Notes: a model not told the origin generated them from the letters alone. Shown: positions 28,173-37,174, counted from the stretch's first letter. The stretch is DNA of 64,000 nt from Streptomyces paludis (GCF_003344965.1 NZ_CP031194.1:6820001-6884000), one strand, 5' to 3'. Numbers and translations: made by a program.

Positions 28173-29943
28173 GTGCGGTCCCCTCGGGCTCGGGGACGGT
28201 CGCCGCCGCGGGCGCGGCCGTCGGTTCGGACATCGGTTCGTGCGTCGCGTTCGCGGCGACATGGTCCGTGCCCGCCAGGCACCATCGCCGCGCGTCGCAG
28301 TCGTGACAGTGCCGTCCGGTCCGCGGCTCGTATGCCGTGTCGTGGAGCAGCGGCTGCGCCAGATCGGCGATCACTTCACGCGCCTCCTCCACCACCTCGG
28401 GTCTGCCGGGATCGATGGATTCCAGGGCGGCGTCCGTCGCGTTCAGCAACTCGAACTCCACCCGGGTGCGTGCGGGATCACCCCCCACCGCGCCGGCCGC
28501 CAGCAGGAGCACTCCCAGGGCCAGTTGCGGGTACTGACGCATGAGCGGCCTGCCTTCCCACAGAGCGCGGGCGGAGGTCTTGGTCTCCCGCCAGATCCAG
28601 TGGCCGGAGCGGGTGTACAACAGATCGGGGACGGCGAGTACCACGACATCCAGCTCGGGCACGTAGCCCGTCACCTGATGCTGCGTGAGGACTTGCTCGG
28701 TCTCTCCGAGCCTGTCCAGTGGGCACAGTCTGCGGTGCTCGTCGAGCATCCCCGCGGCCTCCCGCGCCGACTCACCTTCCAGCCGGTGCCCGTCGGCCGA
28801 CCAGGTGTCCCGATCCGGATGCGGCGGCAGATCGCGGCAGCCTCGCGGTAGTCGCGTGGCGTGGGCCTGGTTCAGCCAGGCGTCCACGGCGCGCCCGCGC
28901 CCGGCCCCTGGGCCTTCGGACGCCAAGGAGGTCAGGCCGAGCCGGCGTGTGAGGTGGTATTTGGCGGGGCACTCGCCATGGACCCGCAGATCCCATGCGG
29001 AGACGGAACGTCGGGGCCGCGGTGGTACGACGGGCGTTCCGCCCCACAGGCCGGGGGTTCTGGGCAGGGCGTCGCAGTCTCCGATGACCTTGCAGGAGAC
29101 GCAGCTGGGTCCCGGCGCGGTGGCTGTTCCCGTGGCGGCCCGGTGGAAGGCCGGCGCGGCGTACGTGGTGAAGTGCGTCCGTACCTCCTCGCGGCCCCAG
29201 TCCAGCAGCGGTGCCGCGACCCCGTCCGCGCACCCGAACCCGAACACCCGTACCCGGTCAGGCAGTCCGGACCCGCCCGGAGCCTCGGGATACGGCTTTC
29301 CGTACCGGGGGCGCCGGCATGCCTCGCCGTTTGCCAGTACGTGTGCCAGCGCGCCTTTTTCGGCCTTCGGTCTTTCGTGCCTGGCCCGGCCGAAGGACGG
29401 CAGCCACAGATCGCGCAGCGTTCCGTCCGCCGACGCGTACCGGCGGCCCCACGCCGTGTGCTCGTACTGCCGTGCTCCACGCCCGTCGGGCATGCCGGAG
29501 ATGGGGGTACGGGCCATCCACTCCAGCCGCTCGGGCTCGGTCCCGGGCAGTCCGGCGGCCCTTGCGGCCCGTTGCTCCTCGGCACGGGCGAGGACAAAGC
29601 GCTCCACGGCCTCGGCTGTCCAGCGCAACAGTGCCGGATCCGCGGGCGCCTTTCCCCGGCGTCCGAAAGTTCCCCGGGTGAGGGAGAGTTGCTCGATCGT
29701 CCTCTCCAGAGGCCATTTCTGGTGTTCCATGGCATCCAGGGCCGCCATGAAGGGCCCCATTCCGAACTCCTCGCGTGGATTGGCTCGGAAGGAAGTGGAC
29801 GGGATCGCCGGAACGAGCGGGCGTACGGCCGCGTGTACGGCGGCGGGGCAGTGGCGCGGGGACGGCCGGGTGACGGTGCTGCTCACCCTGATGAGCCAGC
29901 GCGGGTCGTGCGGAGTGCGGGGAGTTGTCGGCGGATTGGGCAT
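28165..29943 (-). CDS. Cas4/RecB-like Fe-S nuclease, first gene of the pPIWI-RE operon
   Basis: 592 residues from ATG 29943 (GGGGGTGG upstream). ATG 29760 has a better GAGGAG site but would remove an apparently ordered segment. The C-terminal half is a RecB/Cas4-like PD-(D/E)XK nuclease: Pro-Asp440 in AVPDLLYT, Glu453-x-Lys455 in WRETKTS, then QYPQLALG. The Cas4-type cysteines are Cys325 in HGECPAKYHL and Cys546-x2-Cys549-x5-Cys555. The N-terminal half ends in a second cluster with the same spacing (Cys281-x2-Cys284-x5-Cys290), so the protein may be a tandem with a degenerate first copy. It is not part of the classical three-gene pPIWI-RE set. Confidence 0.75.
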   Translation of the reverse strand: MPNPPTTPRTPHDPRWLIRVSSTVTRPSPRHCPAAVHAAVRPLVPAIPSTSFRANPREEFGMGPFMAALDAMEHQKWPLERTIEQLSLTRGTFGRRGKAPADPALLRWTAEAVERFVLARAEEQRAARAAGLPGTEPERLEWMARTPISGMPDGRGARQYEHTAWGRRYASADGTLRDLWLPSFGRARHERPKAEKGALAHVLANGEACRRPRYGKPYPEAPGGSGLPDRVRVFGFGCADGVAAPLLDWGREEVRTHFTTYAAPAFHRAATGTATAPGPSCVSCKVIGDCDALPRTPGLWGGTPVVPPRPRRSVSAWDLRVHGECPAKYHLTRRLGLTSLASEGPGAGRGRAVDAWLNQAHATRLPRGCRDLPPHPDRDTWSADGHRLEGESAREAAGMLDEHRRLCPLDRLGETEQVLTQHQVTGYVPELDVVVLAVPDLLYTRSGHWIWRETKTSARALWEGRPLMRQYPQLALGVLLLAAGAVGGDPARTRVEFELLNATDAALESIDPGRPEVVEEAREVIADLAQPLLHDTAYEPRTGRHCHDCDARRWCLAGTDHVAANATHEPMSEPTAAPAAATVPEPEGTAHV

Positions 29944-30036
29944 TTCCACCCCCGGGGGATAGGGCATGGCGGACAGGGCCGTGCTTTTCCGGATACGCCT
30001 CGGATGACCGGGGCGCACCCCAGCATGGCACATGTC

Positions 30037-30055
30037 TGTGAACATAGTCCATGAA
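30037..30055. promoter_or_regulatory. Shared defence-island element, site A
   Basis: TGTGAACATAGTCCATGAA in the divergent gap between the Cas4-like operon and kinase 1. It resembles the elements at 33751-33769 and 56120-56138. On the minus strand it offers TGGACT as a possible -35. Confidence 0.5.
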
Positions 30056-30143
30056 GATAAGAGGTGGTGATCGATTCACGCTATGCTGCCGGTGCGGCAG
30101 CCGGTGATGGCGCCGGCCGCTGGAACAGCGTGGAGAGGCGGAC

Positions 30144-31643
30144 ATGCGGGATTCGGAAGTGCGCGACGGGGAAGTCATCCGCGACCGCTACAAGCTCGTG
30201 GCGCCGATCGCCAGCGGCGGTATGGGCCATCTCTGGCGAGCCGAGGATCTGCTCGACGGCGGATTCGTGGCGGTGAAACTGGTCCGCTTCGACCAGGAGA
30301 ATCTGCGCCGACTCGACACGCGGGAACGGGTGGCGGAAGAGGGGACGCTGCGAGGCCGGTTCAAGAACGAGGGGGATGTTCAGCGCTGGTTGAAGCACCC
30401 CAACATTCCGGAGATCTACTGCCAGGGTGTGCACCGGGGGATGGACTACCTGGTGATGCGCCTGGTCGAGGGCCAGTCGCTGCACGACTTCTTGGAGGGG
30501 GGTCGGCAACTCCCCCTCGGGCCCGCCGTTGCCGTGGCCGTACAGGTGGCCGAGGCCCTCGCCTGCGCGCACGACCGGTCGGTCGTGCACCGGGATGTCA
30601 AACCCGAGAACATCATGCTGCCCTGGGAAGGCGGAGCGATGCTGCTGGACTTCGGAATCGCGCGGTCTCTCCATTCGGCGGCGCCACGGTACACCAAAGA
30701 GGGCACCAGCATCGGAACCCTCGGGTACCAGGCCCCCGAACAGATCGTGGGGAAGGAACTCACCACCCGCACGGACTCGTACGGCCTGGGCTGCGTCATG
30801 TACGAAATGCTCACCGGCCGCGGCCCGTTTCTCGCCGCGGACCCGGACGTGCTGGCGGCCAAGCACCGTTTCGAGGAACCCCTGCCGCCCAGCTGTCACG
30901 CCGCCGGTATTCCCCCTGAACTTGACGACCTTCTCCTGCGTATGCTCGCCAAGGACCCCGGCCGACGCCCCGGTATCCATCAGGTACTCGCCGAACTCCG
31001 TCCGTTCCAGCCCGTTCTCGGCGACCCGGCGCCGCAGCCCCGCCTGCACCCGGATCCCACGCTTCCGCTGCGTGTCCCGCCGGAGAACCCGCCCTCCACC
31101 GCCCCCCTCAGGCATCCCGGCGGCCCCGTGCAGGACGAATGGCTGAGCGAGTCGGCGACGAAGAAGACATGCGAACAGGCGGAGTCCGAACTGGCCGTGG
31201 GTGCGCCGGGTGAGGCGGTACGCCGCCTCGCCGAACTCGCGCCACGGGTACGGGAGGAGTGGGGAGCCCGGCGTCCTCTGGTCCGCCGGGTGTGGGAGCT
31301 GGCGGCAGAAGGACTGCGGCTCCTCGGGGACTGCGCGGAGGCGGCCCCGCTCTACGAACGGCTCGCCGAGGACGTGAAGCGCCGTACATCGGACGAGGAC
31401 CGGACGGAGTACGCGGTGCTGCGGCTGCGTGCGGCCGAATGCGGCCTGGTCTTCGGAGAGATCGAGCCGGCCGCGGCGGCGCTGGCGGAGGCCCGCTCGC
31501 TCCTCGGGCAACTCTCCGATCCGCGACGAGCGACACGAGTGCGGAGGGTGATTCAGGAGGTGGGAGCCGACTCACTGGAGGTGTGCACCGACCCCGGGAT
31601 CACGGCGGCCATCGAGGACGTCCTGCGCGAGCCCGGCGCGTAG
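30144..31643 (+). CDS. Soluble Ser/Thr protein kinase 1 with helical C-terminal domain
   Basis: 499 residues; GGAGAGG 6 nt before the ATG. Hanks-type kinase domain at about 16-285: Gly loop IASGGMGHLW (22-31), Lys45, HRDVKPEN (149-156), DFG (169-171), GTLGYQAPE activation segment. A Pro-rich linker (about 290-330) leads to a ~165-residue alpha-helical, TPR-like C-terminus. No membrane segment or PASTA repeats, unlike PknB, so it is a cytoplasmic sensor or regulator. Divergent from the pPIWI-RE operon across shared site A. A signalling role in the island is inferred. Confidence 0.85.
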   Translation: MRDSEVRDGEVIRDRYKLVAPIASGGMGHLWRAEDLLDGGFVAVKLVRFDQENLRRLDTRERVAEEGTLRGRFKNEGDVQRWLKHPNIPEIYCQGVHRGMDYLVMRLVEGQSLHDFLEGGRQLPLGPAVAVAVQVAEALACAHDRSVVHRDVKPENIMLPWEGGAMLLDFGIARSLHSAAPRYTKEGTSIGTLGYQAPEQIVGKELTTRTDSYGLGCVMYEMLTGRGPFLAADPDVLAAKHRFEEPLPPSCHAAGIPPELDDLLLRMLAKDPGRRPGIHQVLAELRPFQPVLGDPAPQPRLHPDPTLPLRVPPENPPSTAPLRHPGGPVQDEWLSESATKKTCEQAESELAVGAPGEAVRRLAELAPRVREEWGARRPLVRRVWELAAEGLRLLGDCAEAAPLYERLAEDVKRRTSDEDRTEYAVLRLRAAECGLVFGEIEPAAAALAEARSLLGQLSDPRRATRVRRVIQEVGADSLEVCTDPGITAAIEDVLREPGA

Positions 31644-31670
31644 TCCCGAAACCGCGCGGCTTCCACGCGC

Positions 31671-33701
31671 TCACCGTCCCGTGAGCCGGCCCGCCACGAG
31701 CCCGTCACTGAGATCGTGCACGATCTCCTTCCCGAGGATGTCCAGCCGGTTCAGCAGCGACTCGAAGTCGGCCAGATGACGGAACGCTTCGCTGTGCCGC
31801 TGTTGTTCCCCCAACGGCATTTGCAGTACCTGGAGTTTGCGAACGTCCACCCGGGACGTGCTCGACGCGTGTGTCCCCGCCTGACGGCCGTTCGAGGGTG
31901 CGCGCAGACACCCCGCGAGAAACCAGGGGTCGAGCCGCTCCGGAGCGGCCCGCAGGGCGTGCAGCTGCGGGCCGAGCAGCATCGGCGGGCCCTGGTGCAC
32001 CCAGGCCGAGAAGCCTCTGCTCACTCCCACCACCACGACATCGCCCGGTTCGGCCAGCACCGCCGATGGAGCGTCCGCCGCCTCGGCGGGGAGCCATCCG
32101 CCGGGCCGGCCGTCGTACAGCACATCGGGCACAGTGAGCACGGGGACACCGGTGCCGGGGAACAGGTCACTTGCCGGGGCCGGTTGTACGGTGGGCTGCT
32201 GTCCGGTCCGCAGGGTGAGTGCTCCGGCGCGGATGAGTTCACCGACCGTCGTCGTGCGCTGTTTCCCCGTCTCGTCGGAGACGAGCGTGAGCCCGGCCAG
32301 TTTCCGCCCGATGTCCCGCACGCCATCGGCCAGTTCACCGAACCGGATCCATGAATCGCGGAGTCCCGGTGCGTCCTGACCGGGGGCTCTGGGAACATGC
32401 CGCGCCGGTGTGAGGTCGACCTGGTCGTCCAGAAGCTCGATGGCGGGTACGGCGACGGCGCCGCCGGCCCCCTTCGCACCGTTGTCGAGCGCGTCCGTGA
32501 TGTACGCGGTCAGTGCGGGCCAGTCGACGCCGGAATCCCGGAGAGTCTCACGCTCCGGGCCCGCCGCGTCGATCAGGAGGAGGTTCCCCGTCCCTGGGTA
32601 GGAACCCGCCGTCCCCGTGACATCCGGGGCGCGCAGCACCCACAGCTGGAGCGAGACGCTGTGCGGCTGGGCACAGCCGGCCGGCAGTGCGATCACCGCG
32701 CGCAGCAGTCCGTTGCGCAGCAGCCCGCCCCGGATCCGGCGCCCGGCCTTGCGGGAGGCCACCGCCGGAGGCAGCAGCACCACAGCCGTTCCCCCGGGGG
32801 CGAGCCTGGCGGCGATGTGCTGCACCCAGGCGAGTTCGGGCTCCGTACGCGGTGGCAGACCATAGGTCCAGCGCGGGTCGGTGGCGAGTTCCTCGTACCC
32901 CCAGTCCCGTTCGTTGAAGGGCGGGTTGCACAGGACGATGTCGGCCCGTGCGGAGGCGAACGGATCGGCCCGCAGCGAGTCTCCCTGCCGTACATCGCCG
33001 TGCCCGGGTCCGCCGGAGGCGGTACTCGCCACCTCCAGCCGCGCGGCGGCCAGCGCGGCGAGCGTGGAGTCCTTCTCGCACCCGCTGAGCGTGGCGGGAC
33101 CGAGGCCCTCCGACATCGCCGCGGCGGCCAGGAGATGGCCCGCGCCGCAGGCCGGGTCGAGTACGGTCGTCGGCCTTCCGGTCACGGCCGTGCCACGTGC
33201 CCGGACGGCGATGCCTGCCATGAGGGCGGCCAGTGGTTCGGGTGTCGCACTGATCTGCCGTACGTTCACGTCGAGCCAGCGTCGCAGCAGGAAGGCATAG
33301 GTGTCCGCCGCGCCTTCACGACGGCCCAGCTCCACCGCCTTGCGTACCAGCTTCTCCGCGTCGGCCGACAGATTGAACGGCACCGGGCGGCCGGAGCCCG
33401 CTGCGCCGCGGCTCATCCGGTGCCCGGCCGCCGCGATCGCGAGGCCTGTCTCGTCCCTGCCGCGCAACGCCTCGAACTGGGGCCAGAGCCATTCGCGGCC
33501 CCCGGTCTCCTTGATCTTGTTCTGCGCACGCAGCCAGGTCTCGACATCGGCCAGCGCGAACTGGGGGCTCGCCTCGGTGCCGCCGACGGGTGCGGGGAAG
33601 GAGCTGTGCCGCCGCCGCCAGTTGCTGACCGCCGCTCTGCCCACTCCCGCGATCCGCGCGATCTCCGCGAGGGTCACCGGTACAGCGCGAGCTGACGTCA
33701 T
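31671..33701 (-). CDS. HTH-fused N6-adenine DNA methyltransferase (HsdM-like)
   Basis: 676 residues from ATG 33701 (GGAG 8 nt upstream; TTG 33704 is possible). Residues 8-60 form an HTH with VTLAEIARIAGVGRAAVSNWRRR. The central N6_Mtase domain has motif I DPACGAGHL (182-190) and motif IV NPPF (259-262). The C-terminal ~250 residues look like a DNA-recognition domain of the HsdS type fused to the methylase. No HsdR gene is adjacent. An internal Asp/Gly-rich region separates the domains. Promoter in the 33702-33785 gap carries shared element B. It may protect self DNA or act with the adjacent UvrD helicase. Confidence 0.83.
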   Translation of the reverse strand: MTSARAVPVTLAEIARIAGVGRAAVSNWRRRHSSFPAPVGGTEASPQFALADVETWLRAQNKIKETGGREWLWPQFEALRGRDETGLAIAAAGHRMSRGAAGSGRPVPFNLSADAEKLVRKAVELGRREGAADTYAFLLRRWLDVNVRQISATPEPLAALMAGIAVRARGTAVTGRPTTVLDPACGAGHLLAAAAMSEGLGPATLSGCEKDSTLAALAAARLEVASTASGGPGHGDVRQGDSLRADPFASARADIVLCNPPFNERDWGYEELATDPRWTYGLPPRTEPELAWVQHIAARLAPGGTAVVLLPPAVASRKAGRRIRGGLLRNGLLRAVIALPAGCAQPHSVSLQLWVLRAPDVTGTAGSYPGTGNLLLIDAAGPERETLRDSGVDWPALTAYITDALDNGAKGAGGAVAVPAIELLDDQVDLTPARHVPRAPGQDAPGLRDSWIRFGELADGVRDIGRKLAGLTLVSDETGKQRTTTVGELIRAGALTLRTGQQPTVQPAPASDLFPGTGVPVLTVPDVLYDGRPGGWLPAEAADAPSAVLAEPGDVVVVGVSRGFSAWVHQGPPMLLGPQLHALRAAPERLDPWFLAGCLRAPSNGRQAGTHASSTSRVDVRKLQVLQMPLGEQQRHSEAFRHLADFESLLNRLDILGKEIVHDLSDGLVAGRLTGR

Positions 33702-33750
33702 CAAGATCTCCGGGGTCGAGTTAACTGGCGGGTCACGTCAGGCTACTACG

Positions 33751-33769
33751 ACCGTTGACTTTGTTCACA
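33751..33769 (-). promoter_or_regulatory. Shared defence-island element, site B
   Basis: On the minus strand reads TGTGAACAAAGTCAACGGT, followed by TAGCCT at 33748-33743 or nearby as a candidate -10. Upstream of the HTH-methyltransferase. Confidence 0.5.
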
Positions 33770-33785
33770 GTGTGCGAGGGGATGT

Positions 33786-35996
33786 TTACGCGTTCATGAC
33801 CGGGTGTCCCCGGCGAGGGCCGACGGCAGGGAGCAGGAATCGGCTTGGCTCTCCGTGCCAGGACACGTGGAGCGCTTCGCGCGCCCGGGTACAGGCGACG
33901 AACAGCAGGCTCAGTTCGCTCTCGAGGTCTTCCTGATGTCGCTGGGCATCGACGGCCGCGGGAGTGATGGCCGCGGGCATCGGCACCGTACCGTCACTCA
34001 CACCGGCTACCGCCACACAGCGGAATTCCAGGCCTTTCATCCGATGCATCGTGCCGACCCGAACACCCGGTCCCGGTCCCGGCGCGCCCGACCCCAGGAC
34101 GTAGGCGGCGATCCCGTCCCGCTCCAGGGCCCCCGCCAGTTCGCGCCCGAACTGGGCGTAGCGGACGGCGACGCCGATGTCCTCCGGTTCGACGCCGGCG
34201 GAGATCCACTCCCCGGCGCGCGTCACCAGCGCGCCGATCTCCTCCGTCCTGCCGTCGCAGCCGAGCGTTTCGGGGCGTGCGCCCCGCAGCGTCGAGCGGT
34301 AGCCGGACAGGGTCTCGTCCCCGCCGTCCATGTCGTCCGGCTCCTCGCCGGTCAGCAAGGACGCCGCCCAGGCCAGAATCTCCCGGGTGGTGCGGTAGTT
34401 GATACGGAGCCGGTACGAGCGTCCGACCACCTGGACGCCGATGGAGCGGAGCGAGACCTTGTTGCCGTAAATGCGCTGATGCGTGTCGCCGGCGAGGAAG
34501 AGATCGTCGGGTCCGGGAGGGACGAGCGCACGCAGGAACCGCCACTGGGCGGGGTGGAGATCCTGCGCCTCGTCGACCACCACATGCCGGAACGGGCGCC
34601 CGCCTGCCCCCGTTCCCTCCCCACCGCTCTCCCCGGCCCGCTCGTCGAGCACGCGTGCCGCCTCCGAGCACACCTGCAGAAACGTGAACTCACCGTTCTC
34701 GGTGAGCTGTTTCTCGAACTCCGCCACAGCGCGCCACAACCGGGCCCGTTTCAGCGGCGCGAGCCGCGTGCCACGGCCTGCTCTGACCGCCTTGAGGTAT
34801 GCCTCGGGGGTGCGGATGGCCTGCGCCAGCACCACCTGCCGCCACTCCTGGTCGAGGAAGACATCGGTGAAGTCCAGCCCCAGCCGATCGATGATCCGCG
34901 TCCAGCGCGCGGTGATCTCCCGCTGGTCGACGAGCAGTTTCAGCGGCTTCCCGCCGTTCGCCGTCCGCAGGGTCTGGTTGGCCAGCGCGTCGACATGGAC
35001 CACCCGCACCTTGGCCCGTACGGTGCGGTCCGTGACCAGCAGCTCCAGACAGCGTTCCAGCTCGGCCGCGAGATCTTTGGTGTACGTGGTGAGCAGGATC
35101 GAGCCGTTGGGCGCGTCCGCCGGGAGCCGCCGGGCCAGGTGGTACGCGCGGTGGAGCGCGACCACGGTCTTGCCCGTCCCCGGGCCACCGCTGACCCGTG
35201 CGGGTCCGGCGTACGAGCCCCGGTAGGCCACCCGATGCTGACTCGGATGGAGGAAGATCCGCCACGCGTCGAAGGGCCGCCGGAGGATCTCCATGAGCTC
35301 GTCGGGCCCGGACACCAGCGTGACCCGGCCGCGCGAGCGTGCCATCGCGCCGGCCAGCCCGTCGTCGTCGGACGTATCAGGGGTCTCGGCGGCGGTCTGG
35401 GCGTACGCCTGAACGAGTTCGCGGTCGATCTCCTCCGGTTCCATGCCGGTCGCGAGCCCGAGCAGCACGTCGTACTGCTGCTCCGGCAGGACCTTGTGCA
35501 GCGCCTCCAGGTGCCGCTCGTCGGGGATCAGCCGGATGATCGGCAGGATCTCCGTGTCCACACCGAGACTGCGCAGGATCTTGTCCGGGTACGAGGCCAC
35601 GGTGAACAGGCGGCTCGGCTCATCGGCGGCCACGGCCCGCAAACTGGCCGTCGCGCGCTCCAGGGCGACATCGTTGCGGATCTCGATGCCTTGGGTGGCC
35701 TCGTTGACCGACGCACGGTGTTTGGACGCCCAGGCGTTCGCCTTGTCGTGCGGCAGGACCTTCAGCAGGAGGAAGCTGTCACCCCGCTCGGACTTGAGGA
35801 CGACGCCCCGCCAGAAGTTGTTGATCCTGATGGTGCGCAGTCTCGGATCCCGCTGGTGTGTGAGTTTCTCCAGGTGCAACCCGCTGTGGGTGGCGGAGGC
35901 GAATTTCTCGAACGCCTCGTGGACCCGCTTCTGTACCGGCTTCTCCAACGCCGCGAACTCCAGCAGGAAGTCCCGGTGCATTCCCAGCGTCGCCAT
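33786..35996 (-). CDS. UvrD/Rep-type SF1 helicase with RelE-like N-terminal domain
   Basis: 736 residues from ATG 35996 (GAGGGG upstream). Residues 1-100 (MHRDFLLEFAALEKPVQKRVHEAF..., HLEKLTHQRDPRLRTIRINNFWRGVV, LLLKVLPHDKANAWA) match the RelE/ParE toxin fold. The SF1 motor follows: Walker A GGPGTGKT (270-277), DEAQ (475-478), LAGDTHQRIY (motif III), NYRTTREI (IV), TMHRMKGLEF (V) and FVACTRAREAL (VI). A helicase with a RelE-like module suggests coupling of ribonuclease or ribosome/RNA binding to DNA unwinding. No antitoxin gene is next to it. Same strand as the methylase, 84 bp upstream. Confidence 0.84.
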   Translation of the reverse strand: MATLGMHRDFLLEFAALEKPVQKRVHEAFEKFASATHSGLHLEKLTHQRDPRLRTIRINNFWRGVVLKSERGDSFLLLKVLPHDKANAWASKHRASVNEATQGIEIRNDVALERATASLRAVAADEPSRLFTVASYPDKILRSLGVDTEILPIIRLIPDERHLEALHKVLPEQQYDVLLGLATGMEPEEIDRELVQAYAQTAAETPDTSDDDGLAGAMARSRGRVTLVSGPDELMEILRRPFDAWRIFLHPSQHRVAYRGSYAGPARVSGGPGTGKTVVALHRAYHLARRLPADAPNGSILLTTYTKDLAAELERCLELLVTDRTVRAKVRVVHVDALANQTLRTANGGKPLKLLVDQREITARWTRIIDRLGLDFTDVFLDQEWRQVVLAQAIRTPEAYLKAVRAGRGTRLAPLKRARLWRAVAEFEKQLTENGEFTFLQVCSEAARVLDERAGESGGEGTGAGGRPFRHVVVDEAQDLHPAQWRFLRALVPPGPDDLFLAGDTHQRIYGNKVSLRSIGVQVVGRSYRLRINYRTTREILAWAASLLTGEEPDDMDGGDETLSGYRSTLRGARPETLGCDGRTEEIGALVTRAGEWISAGVEPEDIGVAVRYAQFGRELAGALERDGIAAYVLGSGAPGPGPGVRVGTMHRMKGLEFRCVAVAGVSDGTVPMPAAITPAAVDAQRHQEDLESELSLLFVACTRAREALHVSWHGEPSRFLLPAVGPRRGHPVMNA

Positions 35997-36025
35997 CCCA
36001 ACCCCTCGCGCTCCGTGCCCGCCGT

Positions 36026-36038
36026 GTGATCCGATCAC
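36026..36038. promoter_or_regulatory. GTGATC-C-GATCAC palindrome in the UvrD/kinase 2 gap
   Basis: A perfect 6-bp inverted repeat with one central base in the 140-bp divergent gap between the UvrD-like gene and kinase 2. Possible operator serving both genes; it differs from the GTGAAC element. Confidence 0.4.
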
Positions 36039-36136
36039 TGTACTGACCAGCCGCTCAACCACGAGGCCCGTCAAGGAAGTCGTACTTCTGGACTCCCGGA
36101 CGGACTCATCGGCGAGGAAGGAACGCCACGGACGCC

Positions 36137-37099
36137 ATGAACGCCATCTACGGTGCCCCTCGGGGAGACATCCGGGCAGGAGCCCTGCTGGGCCATCGAT
36201 ACCGCCTCGAACAGCCGCTCGGTCGAGGGGCGATGGGCCAGGTGTGGCAGGGGCGCGACGAGCACCTGGAGCGAAAGGTGGCGGTGAAGACAGTCGTCTC
36301 CGAACTGCTTGTCGAGGCGGTGGAACGTGAGCAGGCCCAAGCTCGTTTCCAGCGGGAGGCGAAGGCCGCCGCGGCGCTCGATCACACCAACATCGCCACA
36401 GTCCACGACGCGGACATCTCCGGTGATGTCTTCTGGCTGGTGATGCAGCTCGTCGACGGAGCGACACTCGCCACCGTCCTCGACGAGCGGGACCGCCTCG
36501 ATCCGGACGCGGCCGCCGCGGCCGGCGCCCAGCTCTGCTCCGGGCTGGCCGCCGCCCACGCCGCCGATCTGGTACACCGTGATCTGAAGCCCGAGAACGT
36601 CATGGTGCGCCGGGACGGAGTCGTGAAGATCCTCGACTTCGGTCTGGTCAAGTTGGTCTCGGACCCGGGCCCCCGGCTGACCGCCACCGGGATGCGCGCC
36701 GGTAACCTGCTCTACGCGTCACCGGAGTTGATCGGCGGCAGTCGGGATCTGGACGGCCGCAGCGACCTGTACAGCGTGGGTTGTCTGCTCCACCACATGC
36801 TGACCGGTGCGCCGCCCTTCCCGGCCGCCGGCCCGGCCGCTCTTGTGCGCGCGCATCTCACGGAGCCGCCGCCCGTGCTCGCCGACTCCGGTGTCACCGT
36901 GCCCGACGGCCTTCAGGAGTTGGTGCACACCCTGCTTGCCAAGGACCGCGACGACCGTCCTGCCTCGGCCGCCGAGGTCTACGCGGCTCTCGGGCCGTTC
37001 CTGCCGGTCTCCGCACCGGGCGCCGACACGCTGCGGCGGTTCGGGCCCGAGGACCCCCGGCGGCCGTTCGTCATGCCACTGGGGCCCTACCCGGTGTGA
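36137..37099 (+). CDS. Soluble Ser/Thr protein kinase 2
   Basis: 320 residues, almost all kinase domain (about 20-285): Gly loop LGRGAMGQVW, Lys51, HRDLKPEN (147-154), DFG (167-169), LYASPELI and LYSVGCLLHHMLTG in the C-lobe. No membrane segment and only a short tail (about 290-320). AAGGAA lies upstream of the ATG, a little far, so the start has some doubt. Followed after 75 bp by kinase 3 and then drmD on the same strand. Confidence 0.85.
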   Translation: MNAIYGAPRGDIRAGALLGHRYRLEQPLGRGAMGQVWQGRDEHLERKVAVKTVVSELLVEAVEREQAQARFQREAKAAAALDHTNIATVHDADISGDVFWLVMQLVDGATLATVLDERDRLDPDAAAAAGAQLCSGLAAAHAADLVHRDLKPENVMVRRDGVVKILDFGLVKLVSDPGPRLTATGMRAGNLLYASPELIGGSRDLDGRSDLYSVGCLLHHMLTGAPPFPAAGPAALVRAHLTEPPPVLADSGVTVPDGLQELVHTLLAKDRDDRPASAAEVYAALGPFLPVSAPGADTLRRFGPEDPRRPFVMPLGPYPV

Positions 37100-37174
37100 C
37101 GAGTGGGACACGCAGAGAGTGAGAGGATGAGCGGGGCATGCGGGGCGGGGCGCCGAGACAGTGGGGGACAGAGC

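Noticed and set aside
28165..29943. CRISPR-associated Cas4
   Set aside because: No Cas1, Cas2, effector genes or repeat-spacer array occur in the window. The gene is coupled to the pPIWI-RE operon.
31671..35996. Type I restriction-modification system
   Set aside because: The HsdM-like gene has no separate HsdS or HsdR. The neighbouring helicase is UvrD-type (SF1), not the HsdR translocase.
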